Source: Biomphalaria glabrata (taxonomy: Eukaryota > Mollusca > Gastropoda > Planorbidae). Taken from it: DNA of 64,000 nucleotides. Shown here piece after piece: positions 34,566 through 43,730 of the stretch. The translations under genes were made by a program, and so were the position numbers. Numbering within the stretch: position 1 is the stretch's first letter; each line of letters begins with the position of its first letter. The notes under the pieces were generated by a model. That model saw only the letters and a list, made by a program, of their open reading frames with translations, was not told the origin of the DNA and searched no databases. The stretch is from NCBI RefSeq assembly GCF_947242115.1, contig NC_074728.1, forward strand, positions 17,414,542 through 17,478,541, in the 5' to 3' direction.

Positions 34566-35159
34566 ATTTGGAGCTAATTTCAGTAATTTGATCAACTTTT
34601 GATATGACTTAAGTGCAAATGAAGAGAAAAATATCGCCGCTATGACCTGCTATAGTACCGGTATTTTTATCAGCACTGCATCGCCCAACAGGGCTATTAT
34701 TTCGTTTAGAATCTGTGAGGCTTTGTTTTCATGTCAGATTCATAGCACTTTTGAATAAATCAGGTCAGAGTTTTCTGTTTAAATATAATGGTATTAATTT
34801 TCTATAAGAACAATGAACCAAAAACTAAGCATTGTTCAGAGTAAGAAAATATTACATGATTAATGTAGACATCTGGGTCTTTGTTATAAACCAGCTCTTC
34901 AATTCGGTTTCGCCATTCATTAGAGTACCACAAGCACAAAAACTATATAACATACATTGACTTTTATGGTTCTTTTGTTTGCTTAATATTTAATGATCCT
35001 TTTTTTAAATTTTGTTGTAAACATTTTGAACACAATACAGAGGGCAAGGAAACAATGTGACGAAGACTTACGCACAAATACAGTATCTACTTTGTCGGAT
35101 CGGATATAGTTTTAAATATTTGTTTAGTTAGTCAATATCTCAAACTTTATGTCTTTATT
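34566..35159. other. Intergenic or intronic
   Basis: Nothing recognisable. Confidence 0.4.
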
Positions 35160-35880
35160 GCTATAAACCTGGTGGTGGCACAGATGGGGGTAGTGATGTG
35201 AGTGTAGTCATTCAACGCAAATCGCCCCAGGCCAGCGCTAGACGAGCGGTCAACCGTGACGAGTACGACGATCGGCCGAGACGAGTGTCAACAAGAGGGT
35301 TCGGGAAGAATCGCCGTCGTGAACAGAGCTCATTAGCGTCACGAGAATTGTAGTCATCTGACCACCTAGAAACGTCAAGCGGCGTTCTGTCCGGTTCTAG
35401 AAGGCCAGTAGGGACCCTATATAAAGAGCGGAGGTGTCGCAGTCAAGACGGTTCAGAAAGTGGGTTCACGACAGGAGTTCAGAACACGGTCGACTACAGC
35501 ACAGTTCAACGGTGTGATTCTGTACGGAGCATTACGACGGTTCAGTGCGGAGTACTGTCAAGTACAGTTGAGACGACCGGCGTCTTGATCTTGGTCTGTG
35601 ATCGAGTCCGACACATCGAGCCCAAGTGTGTGAAGTCAGTCCCGAACTGTTGAACGCAGTGCAAGCCCGGAACGAGACGGAGAGACCAGTGCAAGACTTG
35701 ATACGGCGGAACGGTGTTATCGGAGAGATATTTGTTATCGCAGAGCTATTTGTACTGTTCTCCGTGCTGCCAATTGTACAGTATTGGCTGTTATTTATGG
35801 ACATTAAACCTTTACGTTATTTTGGAGCCCTGACTTGTCAAGTTCTTTAAGTTGGTGGTGTATGGTGCAGTTTGCAGAGA
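35160..35880 (+). repeat. Possible solo LTR or other promoter-bearing repeat
   Basis: A GC-richer island of about 700 bp lies in AT-rich surroundings, with a TATA box (TATATAAAG at 35418-35426), CpG-rich sequence after it and ATTAAA about 390 bp downstream (near 35803). This promoter-then-polyadenylation order resembles an LTR on its own. Ends and target duplication could not be fixed, so the boundaries are approximate and age cannot be given. A host promoter is an alternative. Confidence 0.4.
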
Positions 35881-36926
35881 GCCTGGATAGTGAGATTTGT
35901 ATCTATGTATTTGTGTGTAAACAAAAAAAAAATCAATATTTTAAATACGGAAAATAAAAGAAACATATTTAGGTTTGATAAAAATGAATAATTATAAAGT
36001 GCTAGACATTTATATTTTGTAGACCAAACTCCCCCCCCTCCCCCTTAATACTAATTCTATCAATGGTTTTTGAAGAGACATGAATAAAAAATTAGGGCTA
36101 GCCAACATGACAATAAACCTGATGGAAAGTAGTTCCTTACTTTAAAATAATCCAAGCCGCTGGTGCATACACTCTAGATTTAAACACGGGTTAATGTTTT
36201 AAAATTAATATAAAGTTTCATGCAGCATATAGGATATTTGAAGGGAGTTTTTCAGATTCTATTTTATATCACACTTTACAAAAGTGCAATTATTTTTTCC
36301 TTTAGTGTTATCTCTAAAGTGGGCCCCAACTGATCAAGAGTTATGGACCCAAGTGCAATCAACCCCTTTGCGCGATTTGTTTGAACGCCACAGACTGTGG
36401 GCCCCTAATGGTCGTGGGCCCGGGTTCATTGAACCCCTTCTCTCCATGGATGCTACGCCACTGCCTTTGAGGCAGAGGGTATTTTAAACCTGTGTAATTT
36501 TGTTGGTACTTTCATAATATAGACAGCTAGAACTGGATACACACTTCACATTTAGATCTAGGATCTATGAAAAAAACATAAGCAAAGGCAAAGCTGAAAT
36601 AATCTATCAATAAAATGAAACCAATGTAATAAACAATTATTTATTGTACATTACGACTGTCTACGCCATGTTTGCCTTCATAGGCACTTTTTTCTTTAAT
36701 TTATAAGTCAAACTAGAGTTTTCCCCGTGGGACAAACGAGCTAGTTATTCTTTTCACAGCGATCAACATCAACTGTTAAATATTAAGAAAAATCGCTAGA
36801 GCCGTTTTTGAGATCCGTGTCTAGGTTCCACCCTCCAGCTTCCCCTCACCCTCTAGGCTCTATGAAGTTCTGACTTGAATAGAGATATTGTAATAACCTC
36901 TAATATTTTAAATTGTTCTTTCATAG
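35881..36926. other. Presumed intron with a repeat fragment
   Basis: 36290-36475 is a repeat ending GGATGCTACGCCACTGCC, related to 46095-46180 (both contain TTCATTGAACCCCTTC and CCATGGATGCTACGCCACTG). No gene. Confidence 0.45.
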
Positions 36927-37931
36927 GCTGCTGATGAAACCATTACAAAATCTGGTCGAGAGACTCTTGTCTTACCATTGGATGAAAGTCTGGCATCTTC
37001 TCTTCAAACAAACGTAGACTATCAACATGAGACTGAAATAAGTTTGGAAGGTGAGGCTGGGCTAGAGAGGCATCTATCACTATGCACCAAACATCCCAAA
37101 CATAAAGAATTCATTCCAGTCCATCGTTTTTCCATCCATGACCTACCAGAAGACTATCAAGATGTCGACATAGTCAAACTTGTACAAACTTTGGCCGCGC
37201 TGACCGTAAGAGTCAGTGTGACGTATACCAGCTTGAACCGGCCCCAATTTCATCCACGCTCCAACGCCAAGTATCCGATGTACGAGTTGAGGGGAAAGTC
37301 CGTACTCCGGACGGGGTCTGGAAGAATTTGGGGAGTTCGGAAATACACGGAGGACAGCTGCCCATGTAGCAAGTGCAAGAGTCGCGGTGAGGCCAGCAAG
37401 GTGTGGGGTCGTGTGTACGTCTATACCGCCACTCATGTCGTGTTCGACAGCTCAGAAGGCATGTGCTCGGAGGTCCTTTGGGGATACGACGAGGTAAGGC
37501 GGAACGCTAAAGTCATTCAAGGCGTCGCTGCGGGTGTTTTTGGTGACTTGGAACGCGACCGGTGTATCCTTAACTGCGTGACGTGTGATGAGGATCTTCT
37601 GGACAAGCTGGCGCAACTTGTGACAGACTACAAGAAACTTTACATTCGTGTGTTTAAGAAGTACAGCTCCAGCGCCAGGGATGACCGGCTGACTGTAGTG
37701 GTCTCTCATCCCCATGGCCGCGCTAAAGCTGTGACAGTCGGTTGTTGGATCAACAGACACAATTTCAGTGACCAGCGTGGACTCATAGACACTACCTACA
37801 CTTATAATGCCGCCACGTGCGCGGGAAGCAGCGGTGCACCAGTGTTTCTCTTAGGCAAGGTATGGTACACCTTAGCCCACAGTGGCACAAGTACCAATGG
37901 AAACTACAGCAGCGGAGGTTGGGGTGTCTGA
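36927..37931 (+). CDS. Trypsin-like (PA-clan) peptidase, last exon (left paralogue)
   Basis: The exon follows an acceptor TTGTTCTTTCATAG and is open from its first base (AADETITKSGRETL...) to TGA at 37929-37931. The last ~190 residues look like a chymotrypsin-fold peptidase: His in YTATHVVFD (codon 37434), candidate Asp in RDRCILNCVT (37557), Ser in CAGSSGAPV (37830), and VVVSHPHGRAKAVTVG between Asp and Ser. It also has a CPCSKC pair before the His. About 330 residues are coded here; no signal peptide is visible because the start lies in an upstream exon. It is paralogous to 42804-43729 (shared HPKHKEFI/NPGHLKFI, LTVVVSHPHG, GSSGAPV). The substrate is unknown. An AATAAA lies at 37997. Confidence 0.78.
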   Translation, partial: AADETITKSGRETLVLPLDESLASSLQTNVDYQHETEISLEGEAGLERHLSLCTKHPKHKEFIPVHRFSIHDLPEDYQDVDIVKLVQTLAALTVRVSVTYTSLNRPQFHPRSNAKYPMYELRGKSVLRTGSGRIWGVRKYTEDSCPCSKCKSRGEASKVWGRVYVYTATHVVFDSSEGMCSEVLWGYDEVRRNAKVIQGVAAGVFGDLERDRCILNCVTCDEDLLDKLAQLVTDYKKLYIRVFKKYSSSARDDRLTVVVSHPHGRAKAVTVGCWINRHNFSDQRGLIDTTYTYNAATCAGSSGAPVFLLGKVWYTLAHSGTSTNGNYSSGGWGV

Positions 37932-37996
37932 ATAGCACAGATTGTTATATTTTGTTTAAGTAATCAACTCTATTAAAAAAGAGTCAATGTCATGAT

Positions 37997-38002
37997 AATA
38001 AA
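37997..38002 (+). terminator. Polyadenylation signal for the left peptidase gene
   Basis: AATAAA 66 bases after the stop codon; another AATAAA lies near 38020. Confidence 0.45.
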
Positions 38003-38974
38003 ATACTGAGACAGAAAAATAAAAGCACATTTCTTATTCCATATGCTCTACAACACATTTGTACACGTGCTCCATCTTCCCTGTTATTATTAACACATTA
38101 AATGGGTTGCCTAAATTAGGAGAAGAAATGACTTTAAACAGTCAGCACATGGATGCAGGCAGGACGTAATTATCTTATCTTTTGAAGAAACGTATCTAAT
38201 CAATGAGACAAGAAGATAAGATAAGATTATGTTTATTCACACTCTGAGATGAGATCGTTAGACAAATACTGAGAATAGTCCGACTTCGACTCACAATTCT
38301 AACATTTCTCTGCTTCGATACTAGGGCGAAACTCTGTTATCATTCCAAAACACTACGTCTAGGTCTTGTCTAGGTCAGTGCACAAAACAGTGCGTACTTT
38401 TGATTGTTGTGTGCAATGACAAGTTGAAACAATATGCTTTTAGTGCACCGTAGCATAAAGCATTTCTTTCTTCCTCTTAGCGTCAGTCTCCTTGAGACCT
38501 GAGTCTCTGTTATATCTTTGATATTTGTACTACTTATTGTGTTAAAAAAACGTACACCTTTAGTTTTGTATTCATTAAAGTATTATTATTGAAAGCTCCA
38601 CTACCTTATAATTGGAATACTCAAATATACATAAAAATGTTCATATAAAAATGCAATTTTTCTGACATAGCTTGTGATATAATGGGCGTATTTCAATGCT
38701 GTTGTACATACATGTAATTTGTTAACTGGTTAATAAAATATGACATGCTGTGACATTTCTTTTTAATGTAATTAATGAAAATGGAATTTTAACTTAGAAT
38801 TGGCGATATAAAATCTAAAGCAAACTATAGTCGGCTAATTCCAAGAGCGTATTCTAGGGAGGTTACACATTTCTAGCAGTGGCGGGGCTCCATTAATAAA
38901 GTGCTTTGAAAAGTCATCTGTCGAAATTGAAAAACACTAAATGTGGTTCAACAAAGATGGCTAAGATAGATTTT
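38003..38974. other. Intergenic
   Basis: Nothing recognisable except simple A/T runs; CAGTGGCGGGGCTCC near 38878 resembles the GGCGTAGC-type repeat end. Confidence 0.4.
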
Positions 38975-39125
38975 AGGAGTCAGTTAAAGAGATCGGGTCT
39001 AAATCAAGGAAATCATATGCCAAATTGGGAGTCGACCCCTTAGTAAGGTTGTGACAGAGCGTTGCATGAGGTTTGCGGGACATGTTCTCCGACAAAATGA
39101 ATTATGCATACTTAAGGGTTGCCAT
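38975..39125 (+). pseudogene. Remnant of LINE post-RT region
   Basis: A short frame reads TERCMRFAGHVLRQNELC, the conserved RxRFxGHVxRxxE block that follows RT in many LINEs. No other domain remains. Confidence 0.6.
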
Positions 39126-39139
39126 GACATCCTAGTACA

Positions 39140-39535
39140 ACTTAGCGCCAGTAAGGCAGTGAGAATAGCATTTGAGGTTTTTGAAATAAAACTTTTAAAT
39201 AGCAGGAAAATTTACTGTAGATACCTCAGAACATTCATTTTGTTGGCTTTCAATACCAGAAATAGTGCTTGCCGCTCCCCCAGACCCCATTGATGTCAAT
39301 GGCGGGGAGTCTACAATTTATCCACTAAATCCAGGGAGAAACATTGTAGGGCATAAAAAACATCTTTCGAAAGAATGAATGGTCAGAATGTAATAAAAAT
39401 CATGTACACACACACACACACACATACATACTATAATTATTTTTTCGGGGGGGGGGGGGAAGGGGGGGGGAGAAAAAAATCCCCCCCAACCCCCCCCCCC
39501 CCGAAAAAAATCCTGGCTACGCCCATGATATATAT
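39140..39535 (+). repeat. Dispersed repeat R4 ending in a G-run/C-run hairpin
   Basis: Homologous to 60240-60585: shared CATTTTGTTGGCTTTCAATA, CCAGAAATAGTGC and GGTCAGAATGTAATAAA, then a CA run, a G-rich arm (39448-39470), a C-rich arm (39481-39502) and AAATCCTGGCTACGCCCATGA. Confidence 0.85.
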
Positions 39536-39602
39536 ACAAAACGTGGAATTACGTTAAATAATGCAAAAGAAGATAAGGCTAAATTATGCGGCAATCTATT
39601 AG

Positions 39603-39646
39603 CAAGGCCGGCCTTAGATAATTGGAGGCCTTGGCGGCCGGCCCTG
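39603..39646. repeat. 44-bp mini-element with hAT-like inverted ends
   Basis: CAAGGCCGGCC at the left and GGCCGGCCCTG at the right are inverted repeats 44 bp apart. CTATTAG and CTTTTAG flank them. It looks like an extreme internal-deletion derivative of a hAT-like transposon. Confidence 0.5.
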
Positions 39647-40050
39647 CTTTTAGGATCGAATATTTGCTCTCATCCAATCACTCGAGGATAAACAAAGGTT
39701 GTGTAGAATGTAGATAATACAAGATGGCAAGTCACGTGATCTACCAGCAGTCACTGCAAGCAGACGCTGTTTTCAACGCTTGGTTGCTTTAGCTTAACAC
39801 CTTCAGTGATTTCTTTATCTCCCCTGGAAATCTTCCAAATATTTTGAATCTAAATTTAAATCTTTTGTCTTAATAGAGTTAATTATAGATTGGGTTTTTA
39901 CCTCTTGGTACATAACAAGCGGATCCAGTCAACAAACAACGCAGTAGCAATTGAAAGTAAAGGCGTGTGTCACTATAGTTCATTGCTCTACTATATATAT
40001 AAGTGTGTGTGTGTGTCCATTTATCTTCATGTTATTAAATAAATAAATAA

Positions 40051-40330
40051 ATTATGGCTTTTATATAGCGCTACTTTCATGCTTATAGCATGCTCAGGGC
40101 GCTTTGGTCCAATATCAATTGTGGACCGGCTGGGGAGGGGGGGAGGGGGTATCTAGGAGAAGGTTTTTCCGTGCTGCCTTCAGGCGCTCAGTAAACACAA
40201 CTCTGCCCAAGTCGGGTGTCGAACTGAACACAATAAAGATATGTGTTTAGCTTTTTTTTAAGATAGGTAGCCAAGCCAAGTTCAAACGTACTTCCCATTT
40301 AGGACATTAGTCTACCAAGGTGGAGAACCT
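40051..40330 (-). mobile_element. SINE-B, full-length copy
   Basis: Starts at the tail (TTATATAGCGCTACTTTCAT), passes GTGCTGCCTTCAGGCGCTCA and GTCGGGTGTCGAAC, and ends CTACCAAGGTGGAGAACC. About 50 bp near 40228-40265 are extra relative to the 15616 copy. Confidence 0.78.
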
Positions 40331-41180
40331 ACTCAGATCGACACATCAAAATAAAAGGACAGGACATAACAGCAGTGGACAGATTCAACAACCTTGGCAG
40401 CACATTTTTCCAGAAAAGATACATCAATGATGAAGTCAACTTGCTAATCACCAAGGGCAGTGCATACTATGGTAGACTGTATAAAAATGTGTGGAAAAAA
40501 CGAGGTATCATCACAAGTACTTAGCTATGTAGGAGTCTTTAGGGCTATTACCTTACCCACATTTCTCAATACCTCAAACTCAAAAAAAAAAAGGTGGACA
40601 GAATATAAAACATTTTTAAAAATTTAAGCCCTTCAACATGATCTGCCTGAGATAAATACTAAATGTTCAAAACAAAATACCAGATAATCAAAACCTCCGA
40701 AGATAGGACATGCAAAGAATCCACTAAATCTTAATGTAGTCACAGTTGGGATGAGCAGGTCACGTCTCCCGTCTCCCTGAAAGACTCCTTTATGGTCAAC
40801 TAAAGAAAGGGAAGCAATACAAAGTGAAAAAAAAAACGCGTCAGGGAAAACCTCAAAGTTTCTCTGAAAGTCTTCAGCATTGACCCTGAACCTGGGAGAC
40901 TGAAGCACAGGATAGAGCATCATTGTGTCGCGCTGTGAAAACTGGCACACAAATTGCAGAAAACAGCGCTGCAGAATAAACGCGTTAGAACAAAAATTCA
41001 AGCCAACCGACACAAGTTCCAGCTAGAGTTCAGACAGAAAAACCTGCCAAATGTGCAGCCGAACATTACGGGCTCACAAAGGTCTCACCAGCCACAAAAC
41101 TCAGTGCAAAGACTCCTGGATGACGAAAGTGTTAATATCGCAGTGAGGTGCGGGCCGGACCAGAAGACACCCACCTGGGG
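40331..41180 (+). pseudogene. Decayed LINE RT C-terminal region
   Basis: Fragments of frames read DRFNNLGSTF (the VxxFxYLGSxI motif after the RT active site), then ALTLNLGD-like remains, and CQMCSRTLRAHKGLTSHKTQC, a C2H2-type finger typical of the end of these ORFs. Many stops and shifts; an old copy. Confidence 0.7.
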
Positions 41181-41650
41181 GTGATCAACTCATTGTATTA
41201 AAGTTCAACAAAAAAGGACAATTTGGCCATCGATTTTATTGGGAAATTTTCGGAGGTTAGTTGATAGGGTTTGTGACACCCTGAGCTTACCGCACTAAGT
41301 CGTATGACTTCTTCCTGGTCAAGACACGAGCCCGAATCTTGTCTGGGAACTCTATAAAGGAGACTGAAATATTTGACAACAATCTCTTTATTAATTATGT
41401 TACAAATATAAAGTTATAGTCCAGGTAAATAAAACGATTTACCTGTGCAGAGGTAACTGTCACGGTCTAGAGATTCAAAGTTTAGAGCTCCGCCTCTGGT
41501 TATATAGTAGACTAATAAGTACATCCGTGTGTGTAGTGTGTGATGTGACAGGTCACGAGTTTATTTCTTCTCAACCGACAACACTGACGTCACACATGCG
41601 TTGTTGTTGTCACTGCAAAGTATTTCCTAACCATGTGAACAGGTAGCAGA
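41181..41650 (+). promoter_or_regulatory. Candidate promoter region of the right peptidase gene
   Basis: A perfect palindromic cAMP-response-type site TGACGTCA lies at 41585-41592, 59 bases before the candidate start ATG. CTATAAAGG is at about 41351 and TTATATAGTAG at about 41500. Function is inferred only from position. Confidence 0.3.
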
Positions 41651-41663
41651 ATGTCTCATACAG
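41651..41663 (+). CDS. Candidate 13-bp first coding exon of the right peptidase gene
   Basis: ATGTCTCATACAG|GTAAGC codes MSHT plus one base. The downstream acceptor at 42803/42804 leaves a codon lacking its first base, so joining gives MSHTVKPEVEVCE in frame. The donor is strong. It would join a 1.14-kb intron. Phase and donor fit, but no transcript evidence is available. Confidence 0.4.
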
Positions 41664-41805
41664 GTAAGCAAACAAGACAAAACAACGTGTAAGTGATTAC
41701 AAATGTAATGACATTAAACTGAACACAATAAAACTCTGTGTTTAGCTTTGTTTTTAAATTAAAATTAAACAACAGATTAAATTAAATACTTTTTCGGGAC
41801 TAAAG

Positions 41806-41925
41806 AGTGTGCGTCCTAGTTCAAACCTCCTGCAGGACTGCAGGGGATTGCAGGTGGCAGGTTTGAACTCGGACCTATGGTCTGAATCGTTTACCACTCG
41901 ACCAGGCAGCTACCAGAACTATGTT
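41806..41925 (-). mobile_element. tRNA-derived SINE fragment
   Basis: Reversed, it reads GGTAGCTGCCTGGTCGAGTG (box-A region) and CCGAGTTCAAACCTGCC (box B), similar to the head at 22283. A more decayed relative lies at 45055-45165. Confidence 0.65.
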
Positions 41926-42803
41926 TGATACTTAGGTCTAATGCTTCTCAATGTATTCAATAGTTTTCAGCAGATTCATTATTCGAGTTTGGTTAAGTTA
42001 AGGCTAGGTCGTCACTTTAGGTTAATATTGGCTTATGATGACCTAATGATCTAATAAAAGCTTTGACATTCTATTTCAATTTTTGAAAAGAAATCATAGA
42101 AAACCGAATAATTATCAAGCTAACGACTTTAAAAAACAAGAGACATGGAGAAAGAGGTTGGCATTGTAGTGGGAAAAACAAGACACAAGGCAAGAATAAA
42201 CAAATATTGTCACATTAAGATATTTAATGATCATTAAACTACAACATTAACAATATATGTAAATGGCAGAAATAATTAAAATATGATTTTATTCAATGAA
42301 AAATGAGTAAAATTATTTTAATGATAAATATATAATGTGATGATTTGACATGAAAAGTACTATGTTTCAATAAGTTATTAACTGGCCTGGTCCTACTAAA
42401 GAACTAGTGAGACAAGAGACATCAATACTATCTATCTATTGAACTATCTATTGAAGTTGCTTTTTAAAAGCATTTTCAACGCTCTTATTTTAACCCTTTG
42501 TCTACAGATAAAGATTTCCTAGGACATGTCAAAGTCACGTGATAACCATTGTTAAAAAATTATTTCGTAATTTGTATAGTAGAGATAGAGAATCACGTGG
42601 CTCAATGTAGTTTGTTAACGATTGGTGAATGGGGTCATTGGAATTTAGTGTCAAAGTGTGCCAAAATGATTAATATAACAACATTCGTGATTACAATTGA
42701 TTGCAATGTTTTGTTCTAAATAATTCATCTCATAAGGAGAAGAAATATTATTATATTCAACAGATTGTTTACTTTTACTGTTTTGTTTCTATGTATGTTA
42801 CAG
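41926..42803. other. Presumed intron of the right peptidase gene
   Basis: AT-rich, no repeats recognised. It ends in TATGTATGTTACAG, the acceptor for the last exon. Confidence 0.4.
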
Positions 42804-43729
42804 TGAAGCCGGAAGTTGAAGTTTGCGAAAGTGAAATACATCGCTCGGAACTGTATGAGAAATGCAACAAAAACCCGGGCCATTTGAAATTCATATCTCC
42901 AGAAACTTTTAACCTGGATTGTCTGCCCTCAGTCTACCGTGACCAGGAAGTTTTAAACTTCGTCAACGCTCTATCGGATTTAACTGTACTGATTAGCCTC
43001 AACGTCACCAGCGAAAGTCGGCCTAAGTTCTACCCAAACACCAAAGTCCCGTTCCCATATTATGACGTCAGAGGGGGTAACAGATTACGTTTCGGAACGG
43101 GACAAATCTGGATGGTCAAGAAGAAGCAGAAAAAAGTTGCGATCAACGGGGGCAAAGGTTTCGGAAGGTTCTTAAACCGTAGAGTCAGTTACGGTGTCAT
43201 CACAGTAGTGACAGCGGCGCATCTAGTCTATGACAACGCGGAGGCGGAGTCGGTTGTATGTCACCTTAACTACGACTCTGCTGATGAAATGTTATCCGAC
43301 ATCGCCAGCCTGCAAGGCGTGGGCATAGTCGGTGCCAACGCGACGCGAGACAAATGCGTCCTAAAATGTGTCACCTACGACCTGGCCCTAGTAGACAAGC
43401 TCATGACGTCATTTGCAAAGTACAAGTCTCTCTGCCGTAGCGTCCACGCAAAGTACTCTCAGTTTAGAGAAAGCAAGAAGCTGACTGTTGTCGTGTCCCA
43501 CCCTCACGGACAGTCCAAGAAGATCAGCGTCGGACACTGGACCAAGCGGCATCTGATGGACGAAGAAAATGAGAACTTGACCTCTTACAGCTACACAGCT
43601 TGCACCTGCCCAGGCAGCAGCGGCGCTCCGGTCTACACTTTTGGTGGCGAAGGAAAATGGTTTCTGTCTACACATCTTCACATGGGTGTCACTGACAAAG
43701 GCAATCAAAGCTGCTTCTGTTGGGAATAA
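42804..43729 (+). CDS. Trypsin-like (PA-clan) peptidase, last exon (right paralogue)
   Basis: The frame is also open upstream to 42701, but an acceptor (ATGTATGTTACAG) at 42803 and similarity to the left paralogue place the exon start here. About 308 residues, beginning VKPEVEVCESEIHRSELYEK, stop TAA at 43727. The triad motifs are His in VVTAAHLVYD (codon 43220), candidate Asp in TRDKCVLKCVTYD (43349) and Ser in CPGSSGAPV (43619). LTVVVSHPHGQSKKISVG corresponds to the same block in the left copy. GC content is much higher than the flanks. AATAAA overlaps the stop (43725-43730). It lies 4.9 kb downstream of the left gene, same strand, so a tandem duplication is likely. Whether it is secreted is unknown, since no signal peptide is seen. 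Confidence 0.82.
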
Positions 43730-43730
43730 A

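Noticed and set aside
35532-35850. Short frames on both strands in the GC-rich island
   Set aside because: Overlap each other in opposite directions and lie in a probable LTR or promoter repeat.
42701-42803. Start of the right peptidase within its last exon
   Set aside because: The first codon is TTG, the paralogue lacks this stretch, and a good splice acceptor follows.
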